In this document: positions 43,211-51,443 of the stretch, piece by piece
How positions within the stretch are numbered: the first letter of the stretch is position 1
Layout: the number at the start of each line of letters is the position of its first letter
Origin: Salinivibrio sp. ES.052
Lineage (GTDB): Bacteria; Pseudomonadota; Gammaproteobacteria; Enterobacterales; Vibrionaceae
DNA: 64,000 nt
Reading direction: 5' to 3'
Assembly: GCF_900141775.1 (NCBI RefSeq)
Contig: NZ_FSRI01000001.1
Span: 372,001-436,000, forward strand
Notes under the pieces: model-generated
What the model was told of the DNA's origin: nothing
Databases searched by the model: none
What the model saw: the letters and a program-made list of their open reading frames with translations, nothing else
Translations under genes and position numbers: made by a program

Positions 43211-43278
43211 GTGGCTCCCTCTACGGGACTCAACGGGGACGCCCAGTCCTGCGACATATTCTGCGCAGCAGAACGGAT
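43211..43278 (-). repeat. tRNA-Asn 3'-end-derived hairpin repeat B
   Basis: It lies between the two tRNA-Asn genes and has the same build as repeat A: TTCTGC-TGC-GCAGAA, TATGTC, then the T-stem start of its own upstream tRNA (GCAGG), an insertion ACTGGGCGTCCCC, and a degenerate 3' end AGAGGGAGCCA. Confidence 0.75.
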
Positions 43279-43313
43279 ACCAGCTTTTGACACGCTTATC
43301 TTTCTCAAGAATA

Positions 43314-43389
43314 TGGCTCCCCCTGCGGGACTCGAACCTGCGACATACGGATTAACAGTCCGCCGTTCTACCAACTGAACTAAGGGGGA
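43314..43389 (-). tRNA. tRNA-Asn(GTT), second copy
   Basis: 76 nt with encoded CCA, starting TCCCCCTTAG on the minus strand; anticodon GTT; T arm GCAGGTTCGAGTCCCGC; 3' end GGGGGAGCCA. It differs from the other copy mainly in the T stem and one acceptor-stem base. Confidence 0.97.
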
Positions 43390-43410
43390 ATCGCCTTGAG
43401 AACGAGGCGA

Positions 43411-43439
43411 ATGTTAGCGACCGCCTTGCAGGGTGTCAA
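43411..43439 (-). promoter_or_regulatory. tRNA-Asn sigma70 promoter
   Basis: On the minus strand TTGACA, a 17-base spacer, then TAACAT with a GC-rich discriminator, about 20 bases upstream of the proximal tRNA-Asn. Confidence 0.85.
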
Positions 43440-44079
43440 CTCATGAAAAGCAAGAAAAGCGGTCTTGGCGACTGATTGCTGAAAAGCTAGCCGTCAACGC
43501 TGATAAAATCATCACAATGGGTGCTGATTAAACATTTCCGTAAATTTAATCTTGACTTTTTTTCACCCCAGTCAAAAAAGGGCTAATAGCGGTTACCCAC
43601 AGATTCTGTGGATAACCGTGTGTGTGGATCTTGGTCAACTCTCTATATGGTTGATTTTATTCGAGCTGCTGAACGCTGGAATTACGAAGATTAATAGCTA
43701 AATGTTTGTTTTTAAATGTTTTTATTTTTATGTTGGGGGCGGGTAACAATGAATAGAGACGAGGGGATTATGCACAGGTGGTTATTTATTCAGTGACTGA
43801 GTATCGGGGATAAATATAGCGACGAACAAGAAGTGTAGCCACTTACAGAGGAGAGCGTAGAGAAAATGAGAGCAATATTACAATAATGTCTCAAATCCAG
43901 CTGGCTGAGTATTTCAAAAGAGGACACATAGATTACCTAGGCGGTATTGTCAGATCAAGAACTGAATACGAAAAAGATCGCATTTTACGCTCACCCAGTA
44001 TGCAGTCAGAGTCGTTGACTCCATAGGGTGAGTCAGGACAATAGCATGACTCGGTCAGATGACCCAACAGGATAGTTTC
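43440..44079 (+). promoter_or_regulatory. uvrB upstream region with DnaA-box-like sites
   Basis: This 640-bp gap holds no gene I can support. At 43597-43623 two DnaA-type 9-mers face each other: TTACCCACA (one mismatch) and TGTGGATAA (perfect, minus strand), within GGTTACCCACAGA-TT-CTGTGGATAACC. A third, TTATGCACA, lies at 43768-43776. Between them is a very T/A-rich stretch (43690-43732). I saw no convincing LexA operator. Confidence 0.6.
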
Positions 44080-46104
44080 ATGAGTAAAACCTTTTCGCTG
44101 CATTCCGCATTTAAGCCATCAGGCGATCAGCCTGAAGCCATTAATCGATTATGTGAAGGGCTTGATGCTGGGCTTGCCCACCAAACACTCTTGGGGGTAA
44201 CGGGCTCAGGCAAAACATTTACGATGGCCAATGTTATTGCTGAACTTAATCGACCCACCATGGTACTCGCGCCCAATAAAACATTAGCGGCACAACTTTA
44301 TGGTGAGATGCGTGAGTTTTTTCCTGATAACGCGGTTGAATACTTCGTTTCTTATTACGATTACTATCAACCAGAAGCCTATGTGCCTTCCACAGATACC
44401 TTTATCGAAAAAGATGCGTCTATCAATGATCATATTGAACAGATGCGCTTGTCGGCGACCAAAGCGTTAATGGAAAGGCGTGATGTGATAATTGTCGCAT
44501 CCGTGTCGGCAATTTATGGATTAGGTGATCCGAACTCCTACCTGAAAATGATGCTACACATCCGTCGCGGCGACTTATTGGACCAGCGCACCATTTTACA
44601 ACGCCTCGCGGAACTTCAGTATACTCGCAATGATATGGCCTTTGAGCGCGGTACTTTTCGTGTTCGCGGTGAAGTGATTGACATTTTTCCCGCGGAATCA
44701 GACAAGGACGCTATTCGTGTTGAACTTTTTGATGATGAAGTCGAGACGATCAGTGTTTTTGACCCTTTAACGGGTCAAGTGAGTGTCAAAGACATGCCGC
44801 GTTGTACGATTTATCCAAAAACGCACTACGTCACCCCACGCGAACGGATATTAGAAGCGGTTGAGCAGATCAAGGTTGAATTAGCCGAGCGGAAAAAGAC
44901 ACTGCTCGATAATAACAAACTGCTTGAAGAGCAGCGTATAACCCAACGTACGCAGTTTGATATCGAGATGATGAATGAGTTGGGCTATTGTTCAGGGATT
45001 GAAAATTACTCGCGTTACCTAAGCGGGCGTTCAGGGGGGGAGCCGCCGCCTACCTTGTTTGATTACTTGCCTGCAGATGGCTTGTTGATTATCGACGAGT
45101 CACACGTCACTGTGTCGCAAATTGGCGCCATGTATAAAGGTGATCGCTCCCGTAAAGAAACACTGGTGGACTATGGCTTTCGGCTTCCGTCGGCATTGGA
45201 CAACCGTCCGCTAAAATTTGATGAATTTGAGGCGCTTGCTCCGCAGACTGTTTATGTCTCGGCGACACCGGGCAATTACGAAAAAGAAAAATCAGGTTCT
45301 GACATTATTGATCAGGTCGTTCGTCCAACCGGCCTTCTTGATCCAGAGCTCGAAGTTCGGCCTGTTGCCACACAAGTCGATGACTTGCTCTCTGAAGTAA
45401 GAGCGCGACGAGCCCTTGATGAGCGAGTACTCGTGACAACGTTAACCAAACGCATGGCAGAAGACTTAACTGAGTACATGCAAGAGCATGGTGTGCGCGT
45501 CCGATATCTGCATTCTGATATTGACACGGTGGAACGAATGGAAATTATCCGTGATCTCCGCCTAGGCGAATTTGATGTGTTAGTCGGGATTAACCTTCTG
45601 CGTGAGGGGCTTGATATGCCGGAAGTTTCTCTTGTCGCTATTTTAGATGCTGATAAAGAGGGCTTTTTGCGTTCCGAGCGATCCTTGATTCAAACGATTG
45701 GTCGTGCGGCTCGTAACCTTCGAGGTAAAGCGATTCTTTATGGCGATACGATCACTAAATCGATGAAGCGTGCCATTGATGAAACAGAGCGACGCAGAAC
45801 GAAACAAACGGCATATAATGAAGAGCATGGTATCACGCCACAGAAACTGAATAAAAAAGTGATGGACGTGATGGAGATAGGAGCCGGTAAACGTAAAAGC
45901 ACAAAACCATCGTTGAAATCGTTGCGTTCAGTGGCTGAACCAGATGCCGATTATGCGCTTAAATCCCCGCAAGCGATTGATGCCGAGATTAAGAAACTTG
46001 AAAGTCAGATGTTTGAAGCGGCGCAGAACCTTGAATTTGAAACCGCGGCACAATTACGTGATCAGCTCCAGGTCTTGCGTGAGCAATTTATTGCGAATAG
46101 TTGA
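44080..46104 (+). CDS. uvrB: Excinuclease ABC subunit B
   Basis: 674 residues from [20 protein letters not shown]; this start matches the family and has AGGA upstream. Walker A is GVTGSGKTF near residue 40, the beta-hairpin [12 protein letters not shown] near 95, helicase motifs include IIDESHVT and [10 protein letters not shown], and the UVR domain for UvrC contact closes the protein ([18 protein letters not shown]). It verifies DNA damage in nucleotide-excision repair. It precedes qrr1-luxO, the usual Vibrionaceae arrangement. Confidence 0.97.
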   Translation: MSKTFSLHSAFKPSGDQPEAINRLCEGLDAGLAHQTLLGVTGSGKTFTMANVIAELNRPTMVLAPNKTLAAQLYGEMREFFPDNAVEYFVSYYDYYQPEAYVPSTDTFIEKDASINDHIEQMRLSATKALMERRDVIIVASVSAIYGLGDPNSYLKMMLHIRRGDLLDQRTILQRLAELQYTRNDMAFERGTFRVRGEVIDIFPAESDKDAIRVELFDDEVETISVFDPLTGQVSVKDMPRCTIYPKTHYVTPRERILEAVEQIKVELAERKKTLLDNNKLLEEQRITQRTQFDIEMMNELGYCSGIENYSRYLSGRSGGEPPPTLFDYLPADGLLIIDESHVTVSQIGAMYKGDRSRKETLVDYGFRLPSALDNRPLKFDEFEALAPQTVYVSATPGNYEKEKSGSDIIDQVVRPTGLLDPELEVRPVATQVDDLLSEVRARRALDERVLVTTLTKRMAEDLTEYMQEHGVRVRYLHSDIDTVERMEIIRDLRLGEFDVLVGINLLREGLDMPEVSLVAILDADKEGFLRSERSLIQTIGRAARNLRGKAILYGDTITKSMKRAIDETERRRTKQTAYNEEHGITPQKLNKKVMDVMEIGAGKRKSTKPSLKSLRSVAEPDADYALKSPQAIDAEIKKLESQMFEAAQNLEFETAAQLRDQLQVLREQFIANS

Positions 46105-46122
46105 TGTACCTAACTGCGGGGT

Positions 46123-46219
46123 AAAAAAAAGCCAACCTTAAATGTCAGGTTGGCTACAGTGTTTCAGTGAGTAGAAACTCACAAACAACGTCAGTTGGCT
46201 AGGTGACCCCTTGGGGTCA
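46123..46219 (-). ncRNA. qrr1: Quorum-regulatory small RNA Qrr1
   Basis: About 97 nt, on the strand opposite to uvrB and luxO and located between them. The 5' hairpin is TGACCCC-AA-GGGGTCA, followed by the highly conserved Qrr core CACCTAGCCAACTGACGTTG, a middle hairpin GTGAGTTTCTACTCAC, and an intrinsic terminator AGCCAACCT/AGGTTGGCT with eight T. Qrr RNAs act with Hfq at low cell density on the luxR/hapR-type, aphA and luxO mRNAs. The 5' end is placed from the -24/-12 promoter. Confidence 0.96.
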
Positions 46220-46229
46220 CTGACTTAGA

Positions 46230-46245
46230 TGCATTTGTCGTGCCA
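46230..46245 (-). promoter_or_regulatory. sigma54 promoter of qrr1
   Basis: On the minus strand TGGCACGACAAATGCA: GG and GC separated by exactly 10 bases. Transcription is predicted to start at 46219, exactly where the Qrr 5' hairpin begins. Confidence 0.92.
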
Positions 46246-46319
46246 AAAATGGAGAAGGGCTATTTCATCGACAAATCGTGTGGTTTTAATGTGCAAGCAA
46301 GGATAAAGTGCGATTAAGT

Positions 46320-46332
46320 TTGCATAATGCAA
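46320..46332. promoter_or_regulatory. LuxO-type operator (UAS) upstream of qrr1
   Basis: TTGCATAATGCAA is a perfect TTGCA-N3-TGCAA palindrome centred about 107 bases upstream of the qrr1 start. A weaker overlapping site ATGCATTTCGCAT follows at 46332-46344. It lies in the luxO leader, so it may also affect luxO. Confidence 0.85.
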
Positions 46333-46403
46333 TGCATTTCGCATACTCTCGTGCAATTGACTGAATTAACGCTACACGTTGTGATGTGATTTTTGGAGGA
46401 TTA

Positions 46404-47852
46404 ATGCCAGCACTATCACCCAGTAAACGAGTATTGATGGTGGAAGATACCGCGTCAGTCGCGGCGTTATACAAGTCGTACTTAAATCCATTGGATGTAG
46501 ACGTAACGATTGTCGGCACGGGTCAAGATGCGATGACGTTCTTCGAACGAGAAGGCGAGCAGTTGGCACTGATTATCCTAGATCTTCGTTTGCCTGATAT
46601 GTCAGGAATCGATGTACTGGCACAAGTGCGCGCCGTGGCCCCGGCATTACCCGTTATTATAATGACGGCCCATGGCTCCATAGATGCTGCTGTCGATGCG
46701 ATGCGTCACGGCGCAAATGATTTTTTAATCAAACCTTGTGAAGCGGATCAGTTACGTGTCACGGTGAATAAATCCCTCAAGCCTAAGTCAAACAATCAAA
46801 CCAAAGCGACTAGGCAGGAAAGTGAATACCATGGGTTTATTGGCCGTAGTTTGCCAATGCAAGCTGTTTATCGTGTCATTGAGTCTGCAGCACCTAGTAA
46901 GGCCACTGTTTTTATTACCGGGGAAAGTGGGACCGGTAAAGAGGTATGTGCCGAAGCCATTCATGCCGCCAGTACCCGCAACAACAAGCCTATTGTTGCA
47001 CTAAATTGTGCTGCCATCCCCAAAGATTTGATTGAAAGTGAGCTATTTGGTCATGTTAGAGGGGCGTTTACGGGGGCAGCCTCTGAGCGTGAAGGGGCGG
47101 CAGAAATGGCTAATGGCGGCACCTTGTTTTTGGATGAAATTTGCGAAATGGATTTGGATTTGCAATCCAAATTGCTACGTTTCATTCAAACAGGCAGCTT
47201 TCAAAAGGTGGGTTCTTCGCAAGTTAAGACGGTAGATGTTCGATTTGTCTGCGCGACTAACCGTGATCCCTGGCTTCAGGTACAGCAAGGAAAATTCCGC
47301 GAAGATCTTTACTATCGGTTACATGTGATCCCCCTTGAGCTTCCTCCTCCAAGAGAGCGGGGGGATGATGTGATCGCGATAGCAAACGCCTTGCTCGCTG
47401 TGTTTTCCGCTGAAGAAGGAAAGGACTTTTGTCGATTCAGTGATGAGGTGGCTGATCAGCTTCTCCGCTACGATTGGCCGGGAAATGTTCGTCAGCTACA
47501 AAATGTGATCCGCAACATTGTTGTGCTCCAGAACGGTAAAGAAGTTAGCAAAGAAATGCTGCCTTCTCCAGTAACTCGCGTTTCTGGTGCTGAAATTGCA
47601 TCTACCGATGTCAATGCTCGGTCTGAAGCGGCGACAAGTTCATTTGTGACACGTTCGTCTTCTGAACCAGAGGTATTATCGGTGACGAAAGCCGATATCG
47701 AGCCATTATGGAAAACAGAAAAGCGTGCAATAGAAGTTGCGATTGATGCGTGTAATGGCAATATTCCCCAAGCGGCGGGATTACTCGAAGTCAGCCCTTC
47801 AACCTTGTACCGAAAGCTACAAGCTTGGCAAAAAACTGCGGCGAATGAATGA
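46404..47852 (+). CDS. luxO: Quorum-sensing sigma54 response regulator LuxO
   Basis: 482 residues from the ATG at 46404, with an optimal GGAGGA upstream. Receiver domain: phospho-acceptor D60 in [13 protein letters not shown] and MTAHGS for signal switching. AAA+ domain: Walker [10 protein letters not shown], sigma54-contact GAFTGA, Walker [16 protein letters not shown]-terminal Fis-type helix-turn-helix: [20 protein letters not shown]. LuxO-P activates qrr genes at low cell density. It is followed after 14 bases by luxU, its phosphotransfer partner. Confidence 0.97.
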   Translation: MPALSPSKRVLMVEDTASVAALYKSYLNPLDVDVTIVGTGQDAMTFFEREGEQLALIILDLRLPDMSGIDVLAQVRAVAPALPVIIMTAHGSIDAAVDAMRHGANDFLIKPCEADQLRVTVNKSLKPKSNNQTKATRQESEYHGFIGRSLPMQAVYRVIESAAPSKATVFITGESGTGKEVCAEAIHAASTRNNKPIVALNCAAIPKDLIESELFGHVRGAFTGAASEREGAAEMANGGTLFLDEICEMDLDLQSKLLRFIQTGSFQKVGSSQVKTVDVRFVCATNRDPWLQVQQGKFREDLYYRLHVIPLELPPPRERGDDVIAIANALLAVFSAEEGKDFCRFSDEVADQLLRYDWPGNVRQLQNVIRNIVVLQNGKEVSKEMLPSPVTRVSGAEIASTDVNARSEAATSSFVTRSSSEPEVLSVTKADIEPLWKTEKRAIEVAIDACNGNIPQAAGLLEVSPSTLYRKLQAWQKTAANE

Positions 47853-47866
47853 TAGGAAACGGATGT

Positions 47867-48226
47867 ATGGCCACCACAGTAAATACTGAAACATTACGTC
47901 GACTGACGCTAGAAGTGGGAGAAGATACGGTGACTGTGTTGCTCACTGTGTTTAGTGATGAGCTATCTCAGTACCACTCTCAGCTCTCAGGCTCCCCGTC
48001 TATTGAACAGGTCGGTGAAATTAGCCATGCGATTAAAAGCAGTGCGGCGAGCTTTGGGGCGGACGATTTAGCTGAAATGGCACGCGAGTGTGAATCGCGA
48101 GTAAAGCAAGGTCAGCAAGAATGGATGACACATCATCTGAATGAATTAACTGACCTGTTACAGGGCACCGCTTCAACGTATCGGGACATGGCTGTCGAGC
48201 AAGGCTTCATCAATAGCTTGACGTAG
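47867..48226 (+). CDS. luxU: Quorum-sensing phosphorelay protein LuxU (HPt)
   Basis: 119 residues from [13 protein letters not shown] with AGGAAACGG upstream. Single HPt domain with phospho-acceptor H54 in [18 protein letters not shown]. It shuttles phosphate between the membrane sensor kinases and LuxO. The N-terminal third is diverged from V. cholerae LuxU as I remember it, but the HPt motif and position are decisive. Its last 54 bases overlap the 3' end of the convergent yvcK-like gene. Confidence 0.95.
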   Translation: MATTVNTETLRRLTLEVGEDTVTVLLTVFSDELSQYHSQLSGSPSIEQVGEISHAIKSSAASFGADDLAEMARECESRVKQGQQEWMTHHLNELTDLLQGTASTYRDMAVEQGFINSLT

Positions 48227-49090
48227 TTTGTCTCTATCATGACGCCAAGGGCGATTTGAAGAGGCCAGTTTGGTCTCTTTTTGTTGATAACGGCTTTCAA
48301 GTTGAGGCGCGTTTTTATCACCGATCACAACCCCTATCTCTTTTCCTCCCATCGCGCGTTCGCACCATGTAAGCATGGTTTCTAATGACATCTGGCTAGC
48401 AGGGCCAATTTCTTTACCTAGGTTTCTGATAAACATTACTGTGGCATGGGTGTGTTTAAGTGCCCGTCCAATCTCAGTGACCAGTAGAGGTGGCATAACG
48501 CTGGTTAAAAAACTGCCGGGACCAAGCAATATGACATCGGCGTTGGCTATGGCGTCAATGGCTTCACGTGTGGCCGGTACGGTTGGGGAAAGAAATAAAC
48601 GCGTAGGGGGGACAGCCAGCTCGTCAATGTGAGTTTCTCCTGATACTGTCTCACCTTCAGCGGTCAGTGCTGCTAATTCCGCAGGGTGTTCGGACATCGG
48701 GAGTAGATGTGGGCGTACATCTAGCAAATCTCGAATAAGCTGTATGGCTTCCAATGGCCGAACCGAAAGGTTATCTAAAGCAGTAAGAATTAAATTGCCG
48801 AGGTTGTGTCCATTGAGCTCACCTTTGCCTTTAAATCGGTATTCGAACAACATTGAACCGACTGATGGCTCCGTGATCAATTGATTGAGGCAGTTACGGA
48901 TATCTCCCCATGCAATGCCTCCCTGACACGCACGGATACGACCCGTTGACCCGCCATTATCAGTCGTGGTGACGATACCTGTTACTCGGCTACCATGCTC
49001 ACTTAACGCCGACAATACTCTCCCCAAGCCATGTCCACCGCCAATGGCAACAATACGTGTTGATTGATGAGAAAGGGTTTGATGTGTCAT
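48173..49090 (-). CDS. ybhK: YvcK/YbhK family protein (CofD-like fold)
   Basis: 305 residues. The N-terminal motif [31 protein letters not shown] and the block [15 protein letters not shown] are hallmarks of YvcK/YbhK. Family members bind UDP-sugars and in Bacillus support growth on gluconeogenic carbon and cell-wall homeostasis; the gammaproteobacterial role is unclear. Located next to luxU, as in other vibrios. Its stop lies inside luxU. Confidence 0.93.
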   Translation of the reverse strand: MTHQTLSHQSTRIVAIGGGHGLGRVLSALSEHGSRVTGIVTTTDNGGSTGRIRACQGGIAWGDIRNCLNQLITEPSVGSMLFEYRFKGKGELNGHNLGNLILTALDNLSVRPLEAIQLIRDLLDVRPHLLPMSEHPAELAALTAEGETVSGETHIDELAVPPTRLFLSPTVPATREAIDAIANADVILLGPGSFLTSVMPPLLVTEIGRALKHTHATVMFIRNLGKEIGPASQMSLETMLTWCERAMGGKEIGVVIGDKNAPQLESRYQQKETKLASSNRPWRHDRDKLRQAIDEALLDSHVPIR

Positions 49091-49200
49091 CGTATGGTTA
49101 CCAGTGTCAACGTGTACATGGCGCTGATATTACCTCAATCAACCCGGTACCGCTGCCTTCTTCCCCATCAAAGTGTGAGCAAACGAAAACATTCCCGTCC

Positions 49201-49773
49201 CTAATGGGGCTCTTGCATCATGCTGAGCAAGTAATCTCGCGTCGCGACACAGGAGCTATTGGCCATAAGCTGTTGCTTCTCGTGAGTGGGGAGGGGCAAT
49301 AGCTCCAACCAGCGCTGACATAACCACGTTAAGTTGGAAAATTCGCTTTCTCGATGCATTTTTTGTAGTTCAGGGTGACGATCAAACATCGACTGAAGGC
49401 GCTCAACCAAAGGCTCGCTTTGCTTATCGACTTGGCAATCAGGCCAGCGAGGAAGCGGTCTCACGGTAGCAAATAGCATCTCATTGTGTTGCTGGTTGAA
49501 TGCTTGGATCGCGAAACGAGCGGTTCCCCGTGCGGTGATCACAAGGCAGCCATCTTCTTGGCTACGGGTATAATCTTCAATTTCGATGAAGGTACCAATA
49601 TCAACATGCTGGCGCTGGGCGTGACTCTCTGCCATACAGACTCCCAAAGGAAGACCGTGTTTTAAAGCAAAGACCAGTGTATTTAAAGAGTCGCCAACAG
49701 GGATCCGAAGTGGGATACGTCCACCTGGGAGAATATGACGGTCGTTAAATAATATCGGTGTGGATTGTCCCAT
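49201..49773 (-). CDS. LON substrate-binding-domain protein (no protease domain)
   Basis: 190 residues from MGQSTPILFNDRHILPGG; GGAGGTG lies just upstream of the ATG at 49773. The whole chain resembles the N-terminal domain of Lon protease: ILPGGRIPLRIP and the segment FALKHGLPLGVCMAE, then VDIGTFIEIEDYTR and LVITARGTARFAI; a helical C-terminus follows. There is no AAA+ or Ser-Lys protease part. Such stand-alone proteins are common but uncharacterised. It carries a sigma54-type promoter and TTGCA palindromes upstream, so it may be regulated by an enhancer-binding protein such as LuxO. Confidence 0.9.
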   Translation of the reverse strand: MGQSTPILFNDRHILPGGRIPLRIPVGDSLNTLVFALKHGLPLGVCMAESHAQRQHVDIGTFIEIEDYTRSQEDGCLVITARGTARFAIQAFNQQHNEMLFATVRPLPRWPDCQVDKQSEPLVERLQSMFDRHPELQKMHRESEFSNLTWLCQRWLELLPLPTHEKQQLMANSSCVATRDYLLSMMQEPH

Positions 49774-49819
49774 GGTGCACCTCCTGGCGAGCAATGGTAT
49801 TGGCTACTCATCTAGATAC

Positions 49820-49835
49820 TGCAAAAGGGGTGCCT
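49820..49835 (-). promoter_or_regulatory. Candidate sigma54 promoter of the LON-domain gene
   Basis: On the minus strand AGGCACCCCTTTTGCA: GG and GC separated by exactly 10 bases, with the consensus GGCAC and TTGCA blocks. The predicted start at 49809 leaves a 35-base leader with the Shine-Dalgarno. Confidence 0.75.
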
Positions 49836-49917
49836 ACTTTTTAAAACCTGTCTGTACCAGTGTGTCGGCACGTTATTTCGTCAGTTAGGCCAAGCAGGGC
49901 AATAGAGAAAATCGCAA

Positions 49918-49975
49918 TTTGCAACGCAAATCATGTTTACATGACGCATTGTGCAATCATGACCGCATTGTGCAA
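49918..49975. promoter_or_regulatory. Cluster of TTGCA-type operators upstream of the LON-domain gene
   Basis: Three sites: TTTGCAACGCAAA (49918-49930) and two direct copies of CGCATTGTGCAA (49945-49956 and 49964-49975), which on the minus strand read TTGCACAATGCG, close to the qrr1 site TTGCATAATGCAA. Their centres are about 115, 141 and 160 bases upstream of the predicted start, a normal enhancer distance. Confidence 0.65.
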
Positions 49976-50033
49976 TGGAATAACGGGGGAACTCAGATCC
50001 GGAAGCGGGTAGAAGAGAGTGGACATATCAAAG

Positions 50034-50066
50034 TGCAAAAAAATAGCCTCCGACAGGGAGGCTATT
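50034..50066 (-). terminator. Terminator of the small minus-strand gene
   Basis: AATAGCCTCC and GGAGGCTATT pair perfectly over 10 bp. On the minus strand a run of seven T follows. Confidence 0.88.
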
Positions 50067-50133
50067 AAATTGACGCATCGTTACTTCAACACCGCGTTAG
50101 CGATTAACCTGCGGTTTTTTTCCTTTATTCGGG

Positions 50134-50301
50134 TTATAACCGTGGCGAACGCGTGCGCATAAAGGGCGCGAGGTTGAGCTTTGTGGTCTCATAGTCTTGC
50201 TTGTCACTCTTTTTGTCGGAAGAAAAAACAATGATGACGATCGGGAACATCTCGCCATCACCGTAATGATGGGGGAGATAGCCTTGAATAACAACACGCA
50301 T
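50134..50301 (-). CDS. Small hypothetical protein, 55 aa
   Basis: The frame starts MRVVIQGYLPHHYGDGEMF and ends FMRTRSPRL. Its composition looks natural, and a strong terminator follows at 50066-50034, so the region is transcribed on this strand. No strong Shine-Dalgarno is seen. A second frame (50097-50297) overlaps it entirely and ends RHGYNPNKGKKPQVNR; I prefer the first because of its start and composition. I do not recognise the family. Confidence 0.45.
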   Translation of the reverse strand: MRVVIQGYLPHHYGDGEMFPIVIIVFSSDKKSDKQDYETTKLNLAPFMRTRSPRL

Positions 50302-50588
50302 TGATTAAAAAGTCGTCAATATTGGTATTTAGTCTAAGCAAAGGCTTGTTATCAGTAAATGTTATTAAACTTGGCGAAAAATATGCCGACACCCGCGGTT
50401 GCCATGAGCTGAGTGTAATAAGGCGCATGCTTATGCAATCGATAACATTGTTATGTTTTGATTTATTATCGACAAGGGTGTAGCTTAAAAATTGCACAAG
50501 CGGTTTGTACTGAGGCAACATAAAAGCAGCGGGTGCTGTTGTTGTCATGAGTGACTGTGCCAAACACTGATACATTCAGGAGGACACA

Positions 50589-50753
50589 ATGAAACACAAG
50601 CGCTATAGCAATAAGAAAATGAAAGAGATGCTGCACGATGTGATGCCGGAAATGGAAAAGGCACGTGAAGAAGGTCGCATTATTCACGAGCACTCAAGCC
50701 ATCACGCGGAAGATGATACGCCAGTCTTTAACACGGATGAGGCCAAAAAATAG
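50589..50753 (+). CDS. Small charged hypothetical protein, 54 aa
   Basis: It starts MKHKRYSNKKMKEMLHDVMP, has an excellent Shine-Dalgarno (AGGAGGACACA before the ATG) and a terminator 20 bases after the stop. The sequence is very polar, helical in the first half, with a His-rich centre (HEHSSHHAEDD). No membrane segment or signal. Family not recognised; coding status is well supported by the RBS and terminator. Confidence 0.75.
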   Translation: MKHKRYSNKKMKEMLHDVMPEMEKAREEGRIIHEHSSHHAEDDTPVFNTDEAKK

Positions 50754-50769
50754 TCGGCTCACGAGGTTG

Positions 50770-50793
50770 GCCAGCGACTCACGCTGGCTTTTT
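50770..50793 (+). terminator. Terminator after the 54-aa gene
   Basis: GCCAGCG and CGCTGGC pair around a 5-base loop and are followed by TTTTT. Confidence 0.85.
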
Positions 50794-51443
50794 ATCCGTT
50801 TATCCATATACTGCGACGACCGTCACTTCCCTTTTCAAGTCAACATGTGGTGCTTGCTCCACGCTGCACAAGTCTTTTCTTCCCAGTCAATAAAGCGCTT
50901 TTACGGATAAACGACAACAGCGACTGTTAGTACATTTTGTGACTTTGATACCTGTCTGACATCACGTACACGTTTTTCTGTTGAGTTTTTTCGACAAATA
51001 GCGTTTATTATCGTCTTTACAATTGAGTAACATTTGACGCGTGCTGGCAGTCAAAGTCACTGGGATTGCAAAGCTAAAAAGAGGCTTGTGTGTTTTTTAC
51101 ACCACATGCTAGTTAGGCATTAGCGCGAAGATCCCCAGAATCAGTATAAATAGTAATTTGTTCCGTTTTTTGTTTCTTGTGGTGAATAAAGCGCTAAAGC
51201 TTTCTCGTCTTACCAGCCAAAAGTTTTTTTATGTGACTTTTGGGTAGTGAAAGATAAGTTTTTAATGTCATTCTATGGCAAAATAGTTCAGGTTTATGGC
51301 AAAACACAGCGTTGATTGGTAATGTTTTGCCTTTAGTCGCGTAGCAGGGCGTAGTACAACTTCTTCAGTTGTGCAAAACGGATCTCTCCGCCAAGCTGCG
51401 ACGATTGTCATGGATGCAATAGCGATTGTTATGGAGTTACACG
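50794..51443 (+). promoter_or_regulatory. Long oppA leader/promoter region
   Basis: A 650-bp AT-rich gap without a supportable gene. It contains CCAAAAGT/ACTTTTGG (51218-51244), two copies of ATGGCAAAA near 51275 and 51297, and an inverted GTTTTGCC at 51324 that can pair with the second copy. These could be operator or leader structures for opp. Confidence 0.45.

Noticed and set aside
43183..43374. Small ORF spanning tRNA-Asn and repeat B
   Set aside because: Open frame across a tRNA gene; the tRNA and its derived repeat explain the sequence.
43440..44079. Replication origin or LexA operator upstream of uvrB
   Set aside because: Only three DnaA-like boxes and no origin-type gene context; no CTGT-N8-ACAG-like operator was found.
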